From the NCBI GenBank assembly GCA_002498845.1, contig DAJC01000022.1:328-16395 (forward strand): a stretch of 16,068 nt of DNA. The letters are read 5' to 3'. Under the pieces are notes generated by a model. The model was not told the DNA's origin. It did not search any database and saw only the letters and a program-made list of their open reading frames with translations. The first letter of the stretch is position 1; each line of letters begins with the position of its first letter. The stretch is from Thermoplasmatales archaeon UBA509. GTDB taxonomy: Archaea; Thermoplasmatota; Thermoplasmata; Thermoplasmatales; Thermoplasmataceae. The translations under genes were made by a program, and so were the position numbers. This document shows positions 6,841 through 14,659 of the stretch, piece by piece.

Positions 6841-8037
6841 ATGGCATCAAAAATAAAGAACATAGAGGTTCTTGAGCTTGGGGAAAAGGGAAGGGAAATT
6901 TCTTCGCCCTGGAGTTCAACAATACTGCTGGTGAAGCTGACATCGGACGACGGGCTCGTGGGTTATGGAGAAGCACCCACAACGCTGATGACGCTGCCCG
7001 TGAAGGAGAGCATGGAGGAGGTCAAAAGAGTATTCCAGGATGCTGACTTCTTCAACGTTGAGAAGAACCTGAAGGACTTTTACAGGAATTCATTCTATCT
7101 GTCAAAGTCCATGGAAGCCACCTCAGCCTTGAGCGCATTCGAGATTGCCAGCTGGGACCTCATAGGGAAGGCAGTTGGCTCACCGGTCTATAAGCTTCTG
7201 GGTGGTGAATTCAATCAGGACCTCAGGGCGTATGCCAACGGATGGTATTCAAATTGCGTGACGCCTGAGGATTTCGTCAAGAAGGCAAAGGAGGCACATG
7301 CCAAGGGATTTGACGCCTTCAAGTTCGACCCATTTGGAGACAACTATGACAGGTTATCCAAAGAGGGCCTCAAGAATGCCGTAAATATAGTGTCAGCCCT
7401 CAGGGATGAATTCGGGGATTCAGTTGATCTGCTCATTGAATGCCATGGAAGATTTTCAACAAGGGCAGCCATAGATGCGGGAACAGCACTGGATGAGTTC
7501 TCTCCCCTGTTCATGGAGGAACCTGTCCATCCCGAACTGGAAGTGGGCCTTGCAGAGCTGAAGAGATACATACGAACGCCAATAGCCCTGGGAGAGCGCC
7601 TCCTTAACAAGACGGACTTTGCCAGGTACATATCTGAGGGATTGGTTGACATCATACAGCCTGACCTCACAAACTCACTTGGAATCCTGGAAAACAAGAA
7701 AACCGCTGCCATAGCAGAAGCATTCGGAGTTCCTGTTGCATTCCACAATGCTTTCGGCCCCATCCAGACAGCCGCAACCCTGAATGTTGACAAGACACTC
7801 CCCAACTTCCTCATACAGGAAAGTTTTGAGGCATTCTGGCCGGACTGGAAGCGAAATCTTGTGAAGACAGGATATAAACTGGAGAATGGCAGATTTACGC
7901 TTTCCGGGAAACCAGGGCTCGGTATCGAGGTCAATGAAAAAATACTTGAGTCCAGTAAAGTTGATGGCATGGAGCCCTTTGATCCGGTTGAACCTCCGTG
8001 GGTGGTATCTGGAACTTACAAGAAACCCAAAGCTTAA
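6841..8037 (+). CDS. gnaD: D-gluconate dehydratase (enolase superfamily)
   Basis: The protein has 398 residues and closely resembles Sulfolobus gluconate dehydratase along its length, as recalled. Shared segments include YANGW, CVTPEDF, KFDPFG, FMEEPVH, ALGERL, IIQPDLTN, AFHNAFG and the C-terminal PWVV.GT(Y/W)K. It dehydrates D-gluconate (possibly also galactonate) to 2-keto-3-deoxy-gluconate in the non-phosphorylating Entner-Doudoroff pathway used by Thermoplasma and Picrophilus. The N-terminal capping domain covers about residues 1-125, followed by the TIM barrel. Predicted Mg ligands are E200 (LIECHGRF), E226 (FMEEP) and E252 (GERL). H302 with D275 forms the usual catalytic dyad, and H202 is a second candidate base. 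The start is fixed by a TATA box at -26. Other acid-sugar dehydratase activities in this superfamily remain possible. Confidence 0.9.
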   Translation: MASKIKNIEVLELGEKGREISSPWSSTILLVKLTSDDGLVGYGEAPTTLMTLPVKESMEEVKRVFQDADFFNVEKNLKDFYRNSFYLSKSMEATSALSAFEIASWDLIGKAVGSPVYKLLGGEFNQDLRAYANGWYSNCVTPEDFVKKAKEAHAKGFDAFKFDPFGDNYDRLSKEGLKNAVNIVSALRDEFGDSVDLLIECHGRFSTRAAIDAGTALDEFSPLFMEEPVHPELEVGLAELKRYIRTPIALGERLLNKTDFARYISEGLVDIIQPDLTNSLGILENKKTAAIAEAFGVPVAFHNAFGPIQTAATLNVDKTLPNFLIQESFEAFWPDWKRNLVKTGYKLENGRFTLSGKPGLGIEVNEKILESSKVDGMEPFDPVEPPWVVSGTYKKPKA

Positions 8038-8179
8038 CCCCATATTTGCATGGCGACCGGCCCTGGAAGCAGGTCTTTCAGCATGACCTGTGTGAATAAA
8101 GGCAGCTGCCCGCTGGCACTCTGGATGCAGGGAACCGCAAGAGAAAGGATATATGCAGGGAGAGGAAAAGGAGGAACAG

Positions 8180-9058
8180 ATGCAGGACAGGGAAGACCTG
8201 CTGCAGCTGCGAGCAAAGCTTCTGGAACAGATAGAGCAGTCTACCAGGCTGCTGGCTGAGGTGGACAGGTCTCTACATGCAACTTCAGTTCCTGCGAGGA
8301 AACAGCGCCCAGATTATCCTGCAGCCCCAGCAGTAAGTGGCAGGGCGGCAACCGGCATCTCCAAGCTTGACGATCTCCTGCGGGGCGGATATCCAGTTCC
8401 GTCAAATATTGTACTGAACGGTCCCCCCTTCAGTTCCAAGGAGATATTTGCGTCACAATTCATAACCGAATCCATTGCGGAAAATTATCCAATCATAGTT
8501 CTCACACTGGACAGGGAACCATCATCCATAATGTCCGCCCTTGGGGATTCAGCAATGATTGATCAGTGGCAGAAGTCAGGAATCCTCACAGTTATTGATG
8601 CATATTCCCGGTTTGTGCAGGTTGAGCCCATGGGTGCTTCGGCAATAGTCATTGAGGGGAGCTCAAACATCAGCAATTTCATGAAGAGCATAGACTCGGT
8701 GTGCAGCCGGATCATGGCACAGGCTGGGAAGTACAGGATGGTTGTTTACTCCCTGACCGGCCTCATGACGCAAACTGATGAGAAAACATTCATAAGATCC
8801 CTTCAGCACATTTCCCAGAGAAGAAAAGCAGAAGGATCGGTTTCCCTGTATCTCCTGGAGGACGGCATCTTCGAGAGGAAAATATACGAGAACGTCAATT
8901 ATTTCATGGATATTTCACTGGAGTTCCGCACCGAGGCTACCACTGAATATCTCAGAGTTCGGGGTCTCCCGTCTGCAAGGACCAGGGAATGGGTCGAAGT
9001 AATCAGGAACGAAGGATCTGTGGATCTGGGCTCATTTGACCTGAAAAGAGTAAGATAA
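8180..9058 (+). CDS. KaiC/RadA-like RecA-fold protein with degenerate Walker motifs
   Basis: The 292 residues from ATG 8180 begin with a charged coiled coil (about 1-32), then a proline-rich linker, then a RecA/KaiC fold opening with the family signature ATGISKLDDLLRGGYP. Where KaiC proteins have GPPGTGKT, this protein has GPPFSSKE; the lysine stays but the neighbouring Gly and Thr are lost. Where Walker B should read VVIDSLTGL, it has VVYSLTGL with Tyr for Asp. The acidic segment after strand 2 (LTLDREP) is kept. It may bind nucleotide poorly or not hydrolyse it, and probably acts as a regulatory or scaffold protein. I chose 8180 because GGAGG at 8170-8174 is a strong ribosome site; ATG 8153, 9 codons upstream, has only a weak one. 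ATATAT at 8149-8154 could alternatively be a TATA box. The stop lies 14 bases from the stop of the convergent HyfB-like gene. Confidence 0.85.
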   Translation: MQDREDLLQLRAKLLEQIEQSTRLLAEVDRSLHATSVPARKQRPDYPAAPAVSGRAATGISKLDDLLRGGYPVPSNIVLNGPPFSSKEIFASQFITESIAENYPIIVLTLDREPSSIMSALGDSAMIDQWQKSGILTVIDAYSRFVQVEPMGASAIVIEGSSNISNFMKSIDSVCSRIMAQAGKYRMVVYSLTGLMTQTDEKTFIRSLQHISQRRKAEGSVSLYLLEDGIFERKIYENVNYFMDISLEFRTEATTEYLRVRGLPSARTREWVEVIRNEGSVDLGSFDLKRVR

Positions 9059-9072
9059 TCACAATTTATCTC

Positions 9073-10842
9073 TCAGTAAAGCGCCACAGCCAGTATTATG
9101 ACCACCATGAACGCCACTATCATGTACACCATGTACCATGCTATGGAGCTGTTCATGATTTTCCTTGTTGCTATCATGCACATTCTCCTGTAACCTCTTC
9201 CAATGGAGTTCATTGCGAACCAGAAGACATCTATTACGGAAACAGGCTGGTTGTCATTTCCCATTCTGGTTCTGAGCACCCTGCGCAGCATGAGCCTTAT
9301 GTTGTTGGCATAGGCAAATGAAGTATACTCGCTGGAAACTGATCTGCCGCTGTTCCATACCTCCGCTGTCCTGGTCCGGGGTTTCCTGAACACAGCATAG
9401 GCTGCAAGCGAGAATACTGCTATGAGTGCTATGACATAATCCGGTGACAGCAGCCCGAAATCCGCAGTGGAAAACCTGGATTCTATGGTGAACCCGTTGA
9501 ATACAAGCACAGACGGTATGCCTCCCCTGAATACTGCTGGAACCAGCAGCACAGAAATGACAAAAAGTACCAGTATTGTGGCCCCCACACTGAATACAGT
9601 CACAGTCTCAACCCTGCTGGCATGTCCCTTCCTGGCCCGGAATAGTGCTGAAAATGACAGTATCTTCATCATGGCGCCAGTGGCCATGCCTTCCGAAATT
9701 GCAATAACAGACCCAACTATTATGGCTATGATGCCAATATATCCGCCAAGATACGCCTGCATGAAGAAGGATTCAAGAAGCATCCATACTGCAAGCCCGC
9801 CAATGGCGGGAAACAATCCGGAAAGGGACATGGTTGAGAGCAGGGTTCCCACACGCATCCACCTGTCCTCCGGTGCCCTGGCCTCCCCGAAATACTCGCC
9901 TCTGGTGCTCCCAATGGAAAGGAAAAGGCCAGTCTTTGACACTGCGTGGGACAGCGCGAAGATGATTATGGTAACCAGTACAAACTCACGAAGGATGCTG
10001 TTCCCGGATACAAGGTAGAGGCCGAAGGCTGCAAGAATGGCGGCCTGGTTCTCTATGGTGCTGAAGCCCCCAAGCATCTTCATGTTCTCGGATATGTAGG
10101 CATAGATGGATGCAAACAGGATTGAGATGCTTCCTATGATCAGGAAGAGGATTCCTATGTAAACCAGTGCAGGACCTGCTGCACTCAGGAATATCATCCT
10201 GGTTATGAGGAAGACACCCATGAGCGTCATTGTTGCACTGAATACGGCCGATGCATTTGCGGGAGCATTCCCATGGGCTATGGGGAGCCACTCGCTGATC
10301 ATGAATGGTGACATGCCCATCTTTATGAGCGCGCCGAATGAAATGAGAAGGAGCGGGACAAATGTGGCCAAATGGATGAAGCCAAAGGAGGAATTCCCTG
10401 ATGCCACGAATGATGACACTGCGCCGGCAATGATCAGGACAGTGCTGAATTCACTGAATGTCATGAATGTGAACGCAGGCCCCTTCTGCGACCTGTTCAG
10501 GGCAACTATGGCATATGAGGGCACAGACATTATCTCCCAGCCAGCTATAAGTGCAGGATAATTGTTTGACACCAGTATGATGGACATTCCCAGAACTGTG
10601 AGTGACATCAGGGAAGCCAACCATCTGCCGTACTTCTCCCCGTAAGATAATGAATAGATTCCGGCAAATACCCAGACAATTCCAGCTATGATGGAGTAAT
10701 AGGAAAGATAATTCCCGTATACAAACTGGGTGGCAGCGAATACAATGGATGAAGCAGTCAGCATGAGGTACGAGGCTTTCCTGTTGAATATCCCCAGGAG
10801 GGCTGCAATACCGAACAGCACTGGCCCAAGGTAAGGAAGCAT
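9073..10842 (-). CDS. HyfB/NuoL-like antiporter subunit of Ehr-type membrane complex
   Basis: This is a 589-residue, highly hydrophobic protein of the Mrp-antiporter/NuoL-NuoM-NuoN superfamily, closest in layout to hydrogenase-4 subunit B. Such subunits move protons or Na+ across the membrane, driven by the redox arm. The key channel residues are present: E103 in GWEIMSVPSY, K174 in ALIKMGMSPF (followed by the WLP.AHG loop), K255 in SENMKMLGGFSTIEN, and H299/K303 in LSHAVSKTG. After about residue 480 comes a long C-terminal extension with a soluble segment and a last membrane span, as in HyfB. GGAGGTG at 10851-10857 is a strong ribosome site for the ATG at 10842, which is 2 bases after the upstream stop. 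It is the last gene of the operon; no terminator hairpin is evident in the 14 bases before the convergent gene. Confidence 0.9.
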   Translation of the reverse strand: MLPYLGPVLFGIAALLGIFNRKASYLMLTASSIVFAATQFVYGNYLSYYSIIAGIVWVFAGIYSLSYGEKYGRWLASLMSLTVLGMSIILVSNNYPALIAGWEIMSVPSYAIVALNRSQKGPAFTFMTFSEFSTVLIIAGAVSSFVASGNSSFGFIHLATFVPLLLISFGALIKMGMSPFMISEWLPIAHGNAPANASAVFSATMTLMGVFLITRMIFLSAAGPALVYIGILFLIIGSISILFASIYAYISENMKMLGGFSTIENQAAILAAFGLYLVSGNSILREFVLVTIIIFALSHAVSKTGLFLSIGSTRGEYFGEARAPEDRWMRVGTLLSTMSLSGLFPAIGGLAVWMLLESFFMQAYLGGYIGIIAIIVGSVIAISEGMATGAMMKILSFSALFRARKGHASRVETVTVFSVGATILVLFVISVLLVPAVFRGGIPSVLVFNGFTIESRFSTADFGLLSPDYVIALIAVFSLAAYAVFRKPRTRTAEVWNSGRSVSSEYTSFAYANNIRLMLRRVLRTRMGNDNQPVSVIDVFWFAMNSIGRGYRRMCMIATRKIMNSSIAWYMVYMIVAFMVVIILAVALY

Positions 10843-10844
10843 TC

Positions 10845-11513
10845 TCAGTGCACCTCCGTACTTTCCCGTCCTGAATCCGTGTGGCCGTTGATGCCGCCTC
10901 TTGCAGCGTTGAGAGCAGCCAGCACTGTGTAAGGGGAGGGCGGGCAGCCGGCAATTTCCACATGGTATTTCTCCCTGTCCAGCGGGGCATCCCCAACAAT
11001 GCCACCCGTTACTGCACAGGCTCCCAGGGCTATCACAAGCCTGGGTTCTGGCATTGCCTCATAGGCCCTGTCCAGTGCCTCTTTCATTCCAGGCGTCATG
11101 ACCCCCATTACGACAATTGCATCTGCATGCCGCGGCGTGTTCACCATGAATATGCCAAGTCGATTTGCATCATACTGTGGGGAAAATATGCTGAGAAACT
11201 CCATGTTGCATGAACCGCAGGCACCGGAATCCAGGGGGAAGACATGAAAGGACTTCCTGAACATTGCCTCAGCCTTCTTCACCGTGAATATGCCCTGTTC
11301 TCCCGTGGGCTGGTAATCTGGCAGGCACCGGCGGCAGAATATGCATTTCTCCATGATCCAGCCCTCCGGTGTTATTGCATCAACGGGGCAGTTGCCTGCA
11401 TCAATTCCGGAGAGGCGTGACGGCCACAGCGGCGCGGCAGCAGGATCAGCGGAAGGATACCTTTCGGTCTTTATTCCCTTTTTCACGCCATTGAGGAACC
11501 ATATGCTGCTCAC
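10845..11513 (-). CDS. Ferredoxin-like domain fused to HyfI/NuoB-like small subunit
   Basis: The 222 residues combine two electron-transfer modules. Residues 40-65 hold one complete [4Fe-4S] set: C42 (NCPVDAI) with C57, C60 and C63 (CIFCRRC). The second cluster of a classical 2[4Fe-4S] ferredoxin is missing. From residue 95 the protein is a NuoB/NiFe-hydrogenase small subunit with its four cluster ligands: C99 and C102 (CGSCNME), C166 (GACAVTGG) and C190 (GCPPSP). It should pass electrons from an external donor, probably ferredoxin, to the cluster next to the HyfG-like subunit, on the cytoplasmic face. In hydrogenase-4 the ferredoxin-type module (HyfH) is a separate protein, so this looks like a HyfH-HyfI fusion. 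Translation starts at a GTG overlapping the upstream TGA, with GGTGAT just before it, which indicates coupling. Confidence 0.9.
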   Translation of the reverse strand: MSSIWFLNGVKKGIKTERYPSADPAAAPLWPSRLSGIDAGNCPVDAITPEGWIMEKCIFCRRCLPDYQPTGEQGIFTVKKAEAMFRKSFHVFPLDSGACGSCNMEFLSIFSPQYDANRLGIFMVNTPRHADAIVVMGVMTPGMKEALDRAYEAMPEPRLVIALGACAVTGGIVGDAPLDREKYHVEIAGCPPSPYTVLAALNAARGGINGHTDSGRESTEVH

Positions 11514-12679
11514 TGCATCACCACCGCAAGTTCAGATATCCAGATGCCAAAGCTCTCCCAGTTGAAGTGGTAATCAGTGAAGATATTGCCTGCCATGGAT
11601 TTCCTGAAGGCATCAATATTCAGCAGCGATGGAGAGGACATTTGAATATCATCAATCCTGCCGTCACTGATCTTGACGTAGTAGAACAGGTCCCCCTGCG
11701 GGCTCTCAATCCTGGCTGCGCCTTCACCATTCATTCCAGCAGTATCAGCCTCCGTGGAATTTTCGCTGTTCTCCAGGGCCTCCAGGATCAAGTCAGCGGA
11801 AGCGAGAATTTCCTGGCTTCTCACATAGAAACGCCCGAATGCATCTGGCTCATCGAATATGAAGGGTCTGAAGCCAAGTTTCCTGTATGGGATCAGTGTT
11901 TCGTCCAGCCTGGCATCCACGTTCATGCCGGCAGCCCTTGCCGCTGGCCCAAGCAGGCTGCCTTCACTGATGTTTCCGTTGTTCTGCAGCCGGTTAAGGA
12001 ATATCTTGGACTGCAGCAGCGCATCGAAAATCTCCCGGAATTCTTTCCTTACGCCACCGATTCGGGTTTCGATCCCTGATTTGCTGATCTGGCAGCCTCC
12101 TACGGATGAAGCTGAAAAGAAATATCTGTGCCCTGAAAGCCGCGATATGATCCTTGCCACATTCTCCCTGAGGTATGCAATCTGGTTCTGTGGAACGCCA
12201 AAACCGGCAGGTTCACATACACGTTTCACAACCTCCAGGTTGCTTCTTATCCTCTCAAGTTCGAGCATTATGAGTCTTGAATACTGAACCCCCTCAGGCA
12301 CGTCTATATCCAGTGCATCCTCCACGGCCATCTCGAACGCCACAGCGTTTGAGGCCGCATGAAATCCGTTGATACGCTCCACCATCAGGAGAGCGTCTCG
12401 CGGTGTGAGCCCCTTCACTTTCAGTTTCCTGGTCTTCACGTAGGGGTCAACTTCAATATGCTTGATGACTTCGCCGGGGGTATGCATGTCAAAGGCCACA
12501 GATTCCATAAGGCCTCCCGTTGCCGGGCCGTATGCAAACGTTAACTCTCCCGGGAGGTTCTGGTATGTTTCTGCAGGCATCTCATGTTTTTGTTCTGATA
12601 TGACCTGTTCATACACGGAATACTTTTCCGTATTTCCCACGAATCTGCCCTGGGGGCTATCGAATCTATAATATCTCAA
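11510..12679 (-). CDS. HyfG/NuoD-like large subunit lacking the NiFe site
   Basis: The protein aligns with the hydrogenase domain of HycE/HyfG: ERINGFHAASNAVAF corresponds to DRVCGICGFAHSTAY, followed by AVEDALDIDVPEGVQ and LELERIRSNL. The first ligand motif RxCGxC reads RINGFH (residues 102-107; bases 12359-12376). The C-terminal DPCxxC region reads FGIWIS (bases 11534-11551). All four NiFe cysteines are therefore gone, and it cannot be a standard hydrogenase. The GPxHP quinone-loop histidine of NuoD is also absent (GPATGG). It has 388 residues against about 560 in HycE because the NuoC-like N-terminal domain is missing, with no separate NuoC gene in the operon. TTG at 12679 is preferred as start, with GGTGGTG at 12684-12690 ahead of it. 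A TTG at 12706 would add nine residues and has no ribosome site. The gene overlaps the upstream gene by 14 bases. Confidence 0.85.
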   Translation of the reverse strand: MRYYRFDSPQGRFVGNTEKYSVYEQVISEQKHEMPAETYQNLPGELTFAYGPATGGLMESVAFDMHTPGEVIKHIEVDPYVKTRKLKVKGLTPRDALLMVERINGFHAASNAVAFEMAVEDALDIDVPEGVQYSRLIMLELERIRSNLEVVKRVCEPAGFGVPQNQIAYLRENVARIISRLSGHRYFFSASSVGGCQISKSGIETRIGGVRKEFREIFDALLQSKIFLNRLQNNGNISEGSLLGPAARAAGMNVDARLDETLIPYRKLGFRPFIFDEPDAFGRFYVRSQEILASADLILEALENSENSTEADTAGMNGEGAARIESPQGDLFYYVKISDGRIDDIQMSSPSLLNIDAFRKSMAGNIFTDYHFNWESFGIWISELAVVMQ

Positions 12680-14009
12680 TGTACACCACCAGATAGAAAA
12701 TTCCAATGAAAAGCGGCAGGACAGCAGAAAGCATGGAAAGTGCCGGCATGAGCCGGTCCTTCTCCACGTTGGGCTGGTTTCCGCTGAATATCATCCCGGT
12801 CACGTTATAGTTCATTGATATGAAGGCAGCGGCCAGGAATATGATCACTATGATGAACTGCGCATACATGTGCAGTGAGAGTATATCTGCAAGGATCAGG
12901 AACTCTCCAAAGAACGTCCCGAAGGGTGGCGCACCTGTCACAGCCAGTGACGACATCAGCAGGGAAGCGGACGTGTAAGGCATTGAAGTGCTCATTCCAC
13001 TGATCTCTGCAATTTTCTTCTTTCCCGTGAACCTGAGCACATTTCCCGATGAATAGAAAGCCCCTGCCTTTCCGAAGCTGTGAGAAAGCAGTAGCAGCAG
13101 GGCTCCGGTAATTCCAAGCGGTCCGCCGGCAGCGATCCCGAGAAGTGCAAGATTCATGTTCTCCATGGTTGAATATGCGAACATCCTCTTGTACCTGACC
13201 TGGTAACCCAGGAATATTGATGCAGCCACTATGGATATGACGGCAAACCAGACATACAGGTCCCTCACCGGCTCGATTTCGTATACTCTGTAAAGCACGT
13301 AGAGTGCTGTTGGCAGCAGTACCCCCGAGAACATGGCACTCACAGGGGAAGGTGCCTCGCTGTGAGCATCTGGAAGCCACGTATGGACAGGGAAGACGCC
13401 AACTTTCGTGCCGAAGCCTATGAGTGCCAGCGAAACAGCAAGGACCATTATCCTGGAATGCACGTGTGAGGATATGGCAGCTGAAACGGAAAGGGTGCCC
13501 AGAGTATAATATATGAGAATTATTGAGATGAAAGCAAATGTTACTCCTGCTGAAACTATCACTATATATCTCCACGTTGCCTCAAGGGAAGTTTCTGTTT
13601 TCTCCGTGATGAGAAGGAGAGCAGATGAGATTGTGGTAGCCTCTATTCCGACCCACATCAGTCCATAGTTGTTTACCTCCAGTGAGAAAAGCATTGAAAC
13701 AGTGAAGAGGTTCAGGAGAAGGTAGTAGGCCGGTTCGCTGATGCCCATAACCTCCACGCCCTTCAGGTATCTCGTGGAATATACTGTTGACAGCAGATAT
13801 ACTGCCAGAACCATCACTATGAAGACCATGGTGGAATTCTGGATGAAGAAAAAACCCACCTGGGGGCGGATGAAATACATTATGCCCGCAATGGCCAGAT
13901 CAACTGCACCCCCAATGATGGAAGCCTGCTTTATGCCGGTGCGGTACAGGATGCCGGCAGCTCCCGGTATCAGTATGATAAGCACTGCAAGCAACTGGCC
14001 CAGAATCAT
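12666..14009 (-). CDS. HyfF/NuoN-like antiporter subunit of Ehr-type membrane complex
   Basis: This 447-residue multi-span protein belongs to the NuoL/M/N-MrpD family and is a second ion-translocating subunit in the same operon. The pump residues are intact: E123 in MWVGIEATTISS, K202 in FGTKVGVFPVHTWLPDAHSEAPSPVSA, K274 in VRYKRMFAYSTMENM, and H310/K314 in SHSFGKAG. The second of these segments is the hallmark of hydrogenase-4 F and MrpD proteins, which separates it from the HyfB-like paralogue at 9073. The ATG at 14009 overlaps the upstream stop by 4 bases. GGAGG at 14020-14024 lies about 10 bases before it, with a closer GAGG also present. The length and the roughly 14 predicted spans are normal for the family. 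Confidence 0.9.
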   Translation of the reverse strand: MILGQLLAVLIILIPGAAGILYRTGIKQASIIGGAVDLAIAGIMYFIRPQVGFFFIQNSTMVFIVMVLAVYLLSTVYSTRYLKGVEVMGISEPAYYLLLNLFTVSMLFSLEVNNYGLMWVGIEATTISSALLLITEKTETSLEATWRYIVIVSAGVTFAFISIILIYYTLGTLSVSAAISSHVHSRIMVLAVSLALIGFGTKVGVFPVHTWLPDAHSEAPSPVSAMFSGVLLPTALYVLYRVYEIEPVRDLYVWFAVISIVAASIFLGYQVRYKRMFAYSTMENMNLALLGIAAGGPLGITGALLLLLSHSFGKAGAFYSSGNVLRFTGKKKIAEISGMSTSMPYTSASLLMSSLAVTGAPPFGTFFGEFLILADILSLHMYAQFIIVIIFLAAAFISMNYNVTGMIFSGNQPNVEKDRLMPALSMLSAVLPLFIGIFYLVVYIEIL

Positions 14010-14659
14010 CCTCTCAGCTCCTCCACAGGCTCGTGGGTGAATTTCTCCAGTACAACTATTGATGATATGACCACAAGGGCAAGCACATCAAGGAACACGC
14101 TGGCCTCAATTATGATTGGTATGGGAAGAAGGAACATTGCGAATAGAACCAGGGAATTCTCCTCCTCAACGTAGCCTATTATCTGGGTGAATGTGGTCCT
14201 GCGCGAGGCTATGAGAAAGAGCCCCTGGAAGAAGAGAGTGAGTGGGAAAACAAGCACAGCTGAATTTCCGGAATTCCCAAGGAACGAATGCAGGACTATT
14301 CCGGAGAATGCTATGGAGTATATTATGAACACAGATATTACGATGAATATGAGGTCAAGCAGGAACAGGTAGGAGAGGCTCACCTTCCTCTCATACAGGT
14401 AAACCTTCTGCTTCGGTATTCTTTTCTGGAGGAAGTAATTGACAAGAAACGCCCTGAGGACTATTATGAGCGCACCCAGGATGAAGAAATCATAGGACCT
14501 CTCCTGCCAGCCTATTATGAATGCAACAACTGCTATGAGCACGGACTGGACGGACTGTCCCCTTATCATTGAAACGATGAATTCCTGGCCCTGGATGTAA
14601 AATGCTGAAATCGCAATCAGGCTGGAGATAAGGTAAACCACAGTGTCGATGCTGTTCAT
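14006..14659 (-). CDS. HyfE/NuoK-like membrane subunit
   Basis: This is a 217-residue integral membrane protein with about six to seven hydrophobic segments, matching HyfE, which carries a NuoK-like fold. The diagnostic segment is GYVEEENSLVLFA at about residues 161-173, where NuoK/HyfE have a conserved acidic-Asn pair in a membrane helix near the central ion path. Family assignment rests on this motif, the length, and its position between the HyfC- and HyfF-like genes, which is the order of hydrogenase-4 operons. An almost perfect Shine-Dalgarno sequence GAGGTGAT (14662-14669) precedes the ATG, which shares ATGA with the stop of the upstream gene. The C-terminal tail is acidic and cytoplasmic. 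Confidence 0.8.
   Translation of the reverse strand: MNSIDTVVYLISSLIAISAFYIQGQEFIVSMIRGQSVQSVLIAVVAFIIGWQERSYDFFILGALIIVLRAFLVNYFLQKRIPKQKVYLYERKVSLSYLFLLDLIFIVISVFIIYSIAFSGIVLHSFLGNSGNSAVLVFPLTLFFQGLFLIASRRTTFTQIIGYVEEENSLVLFAMFLLPIPIIIEASVFLDVLALVVISSIVVLEKFTHEPVEELRG

Noticed and set aside
6759..6875. 38-codon frame starting in the acnA/gnaD intergenic region
   Set aside because: It runs through the gluconate dehydratase TATA box into that gene in another frame. The leaderless promoter geometry supports only the ATG at 6841.
7344..7970. 208-codon minus-strand frame opposite gluconate dehydratase
   Set aside because: It lies entirely within a well-supported gene and has a Ser/Arg-rich shadow composition with no motif.
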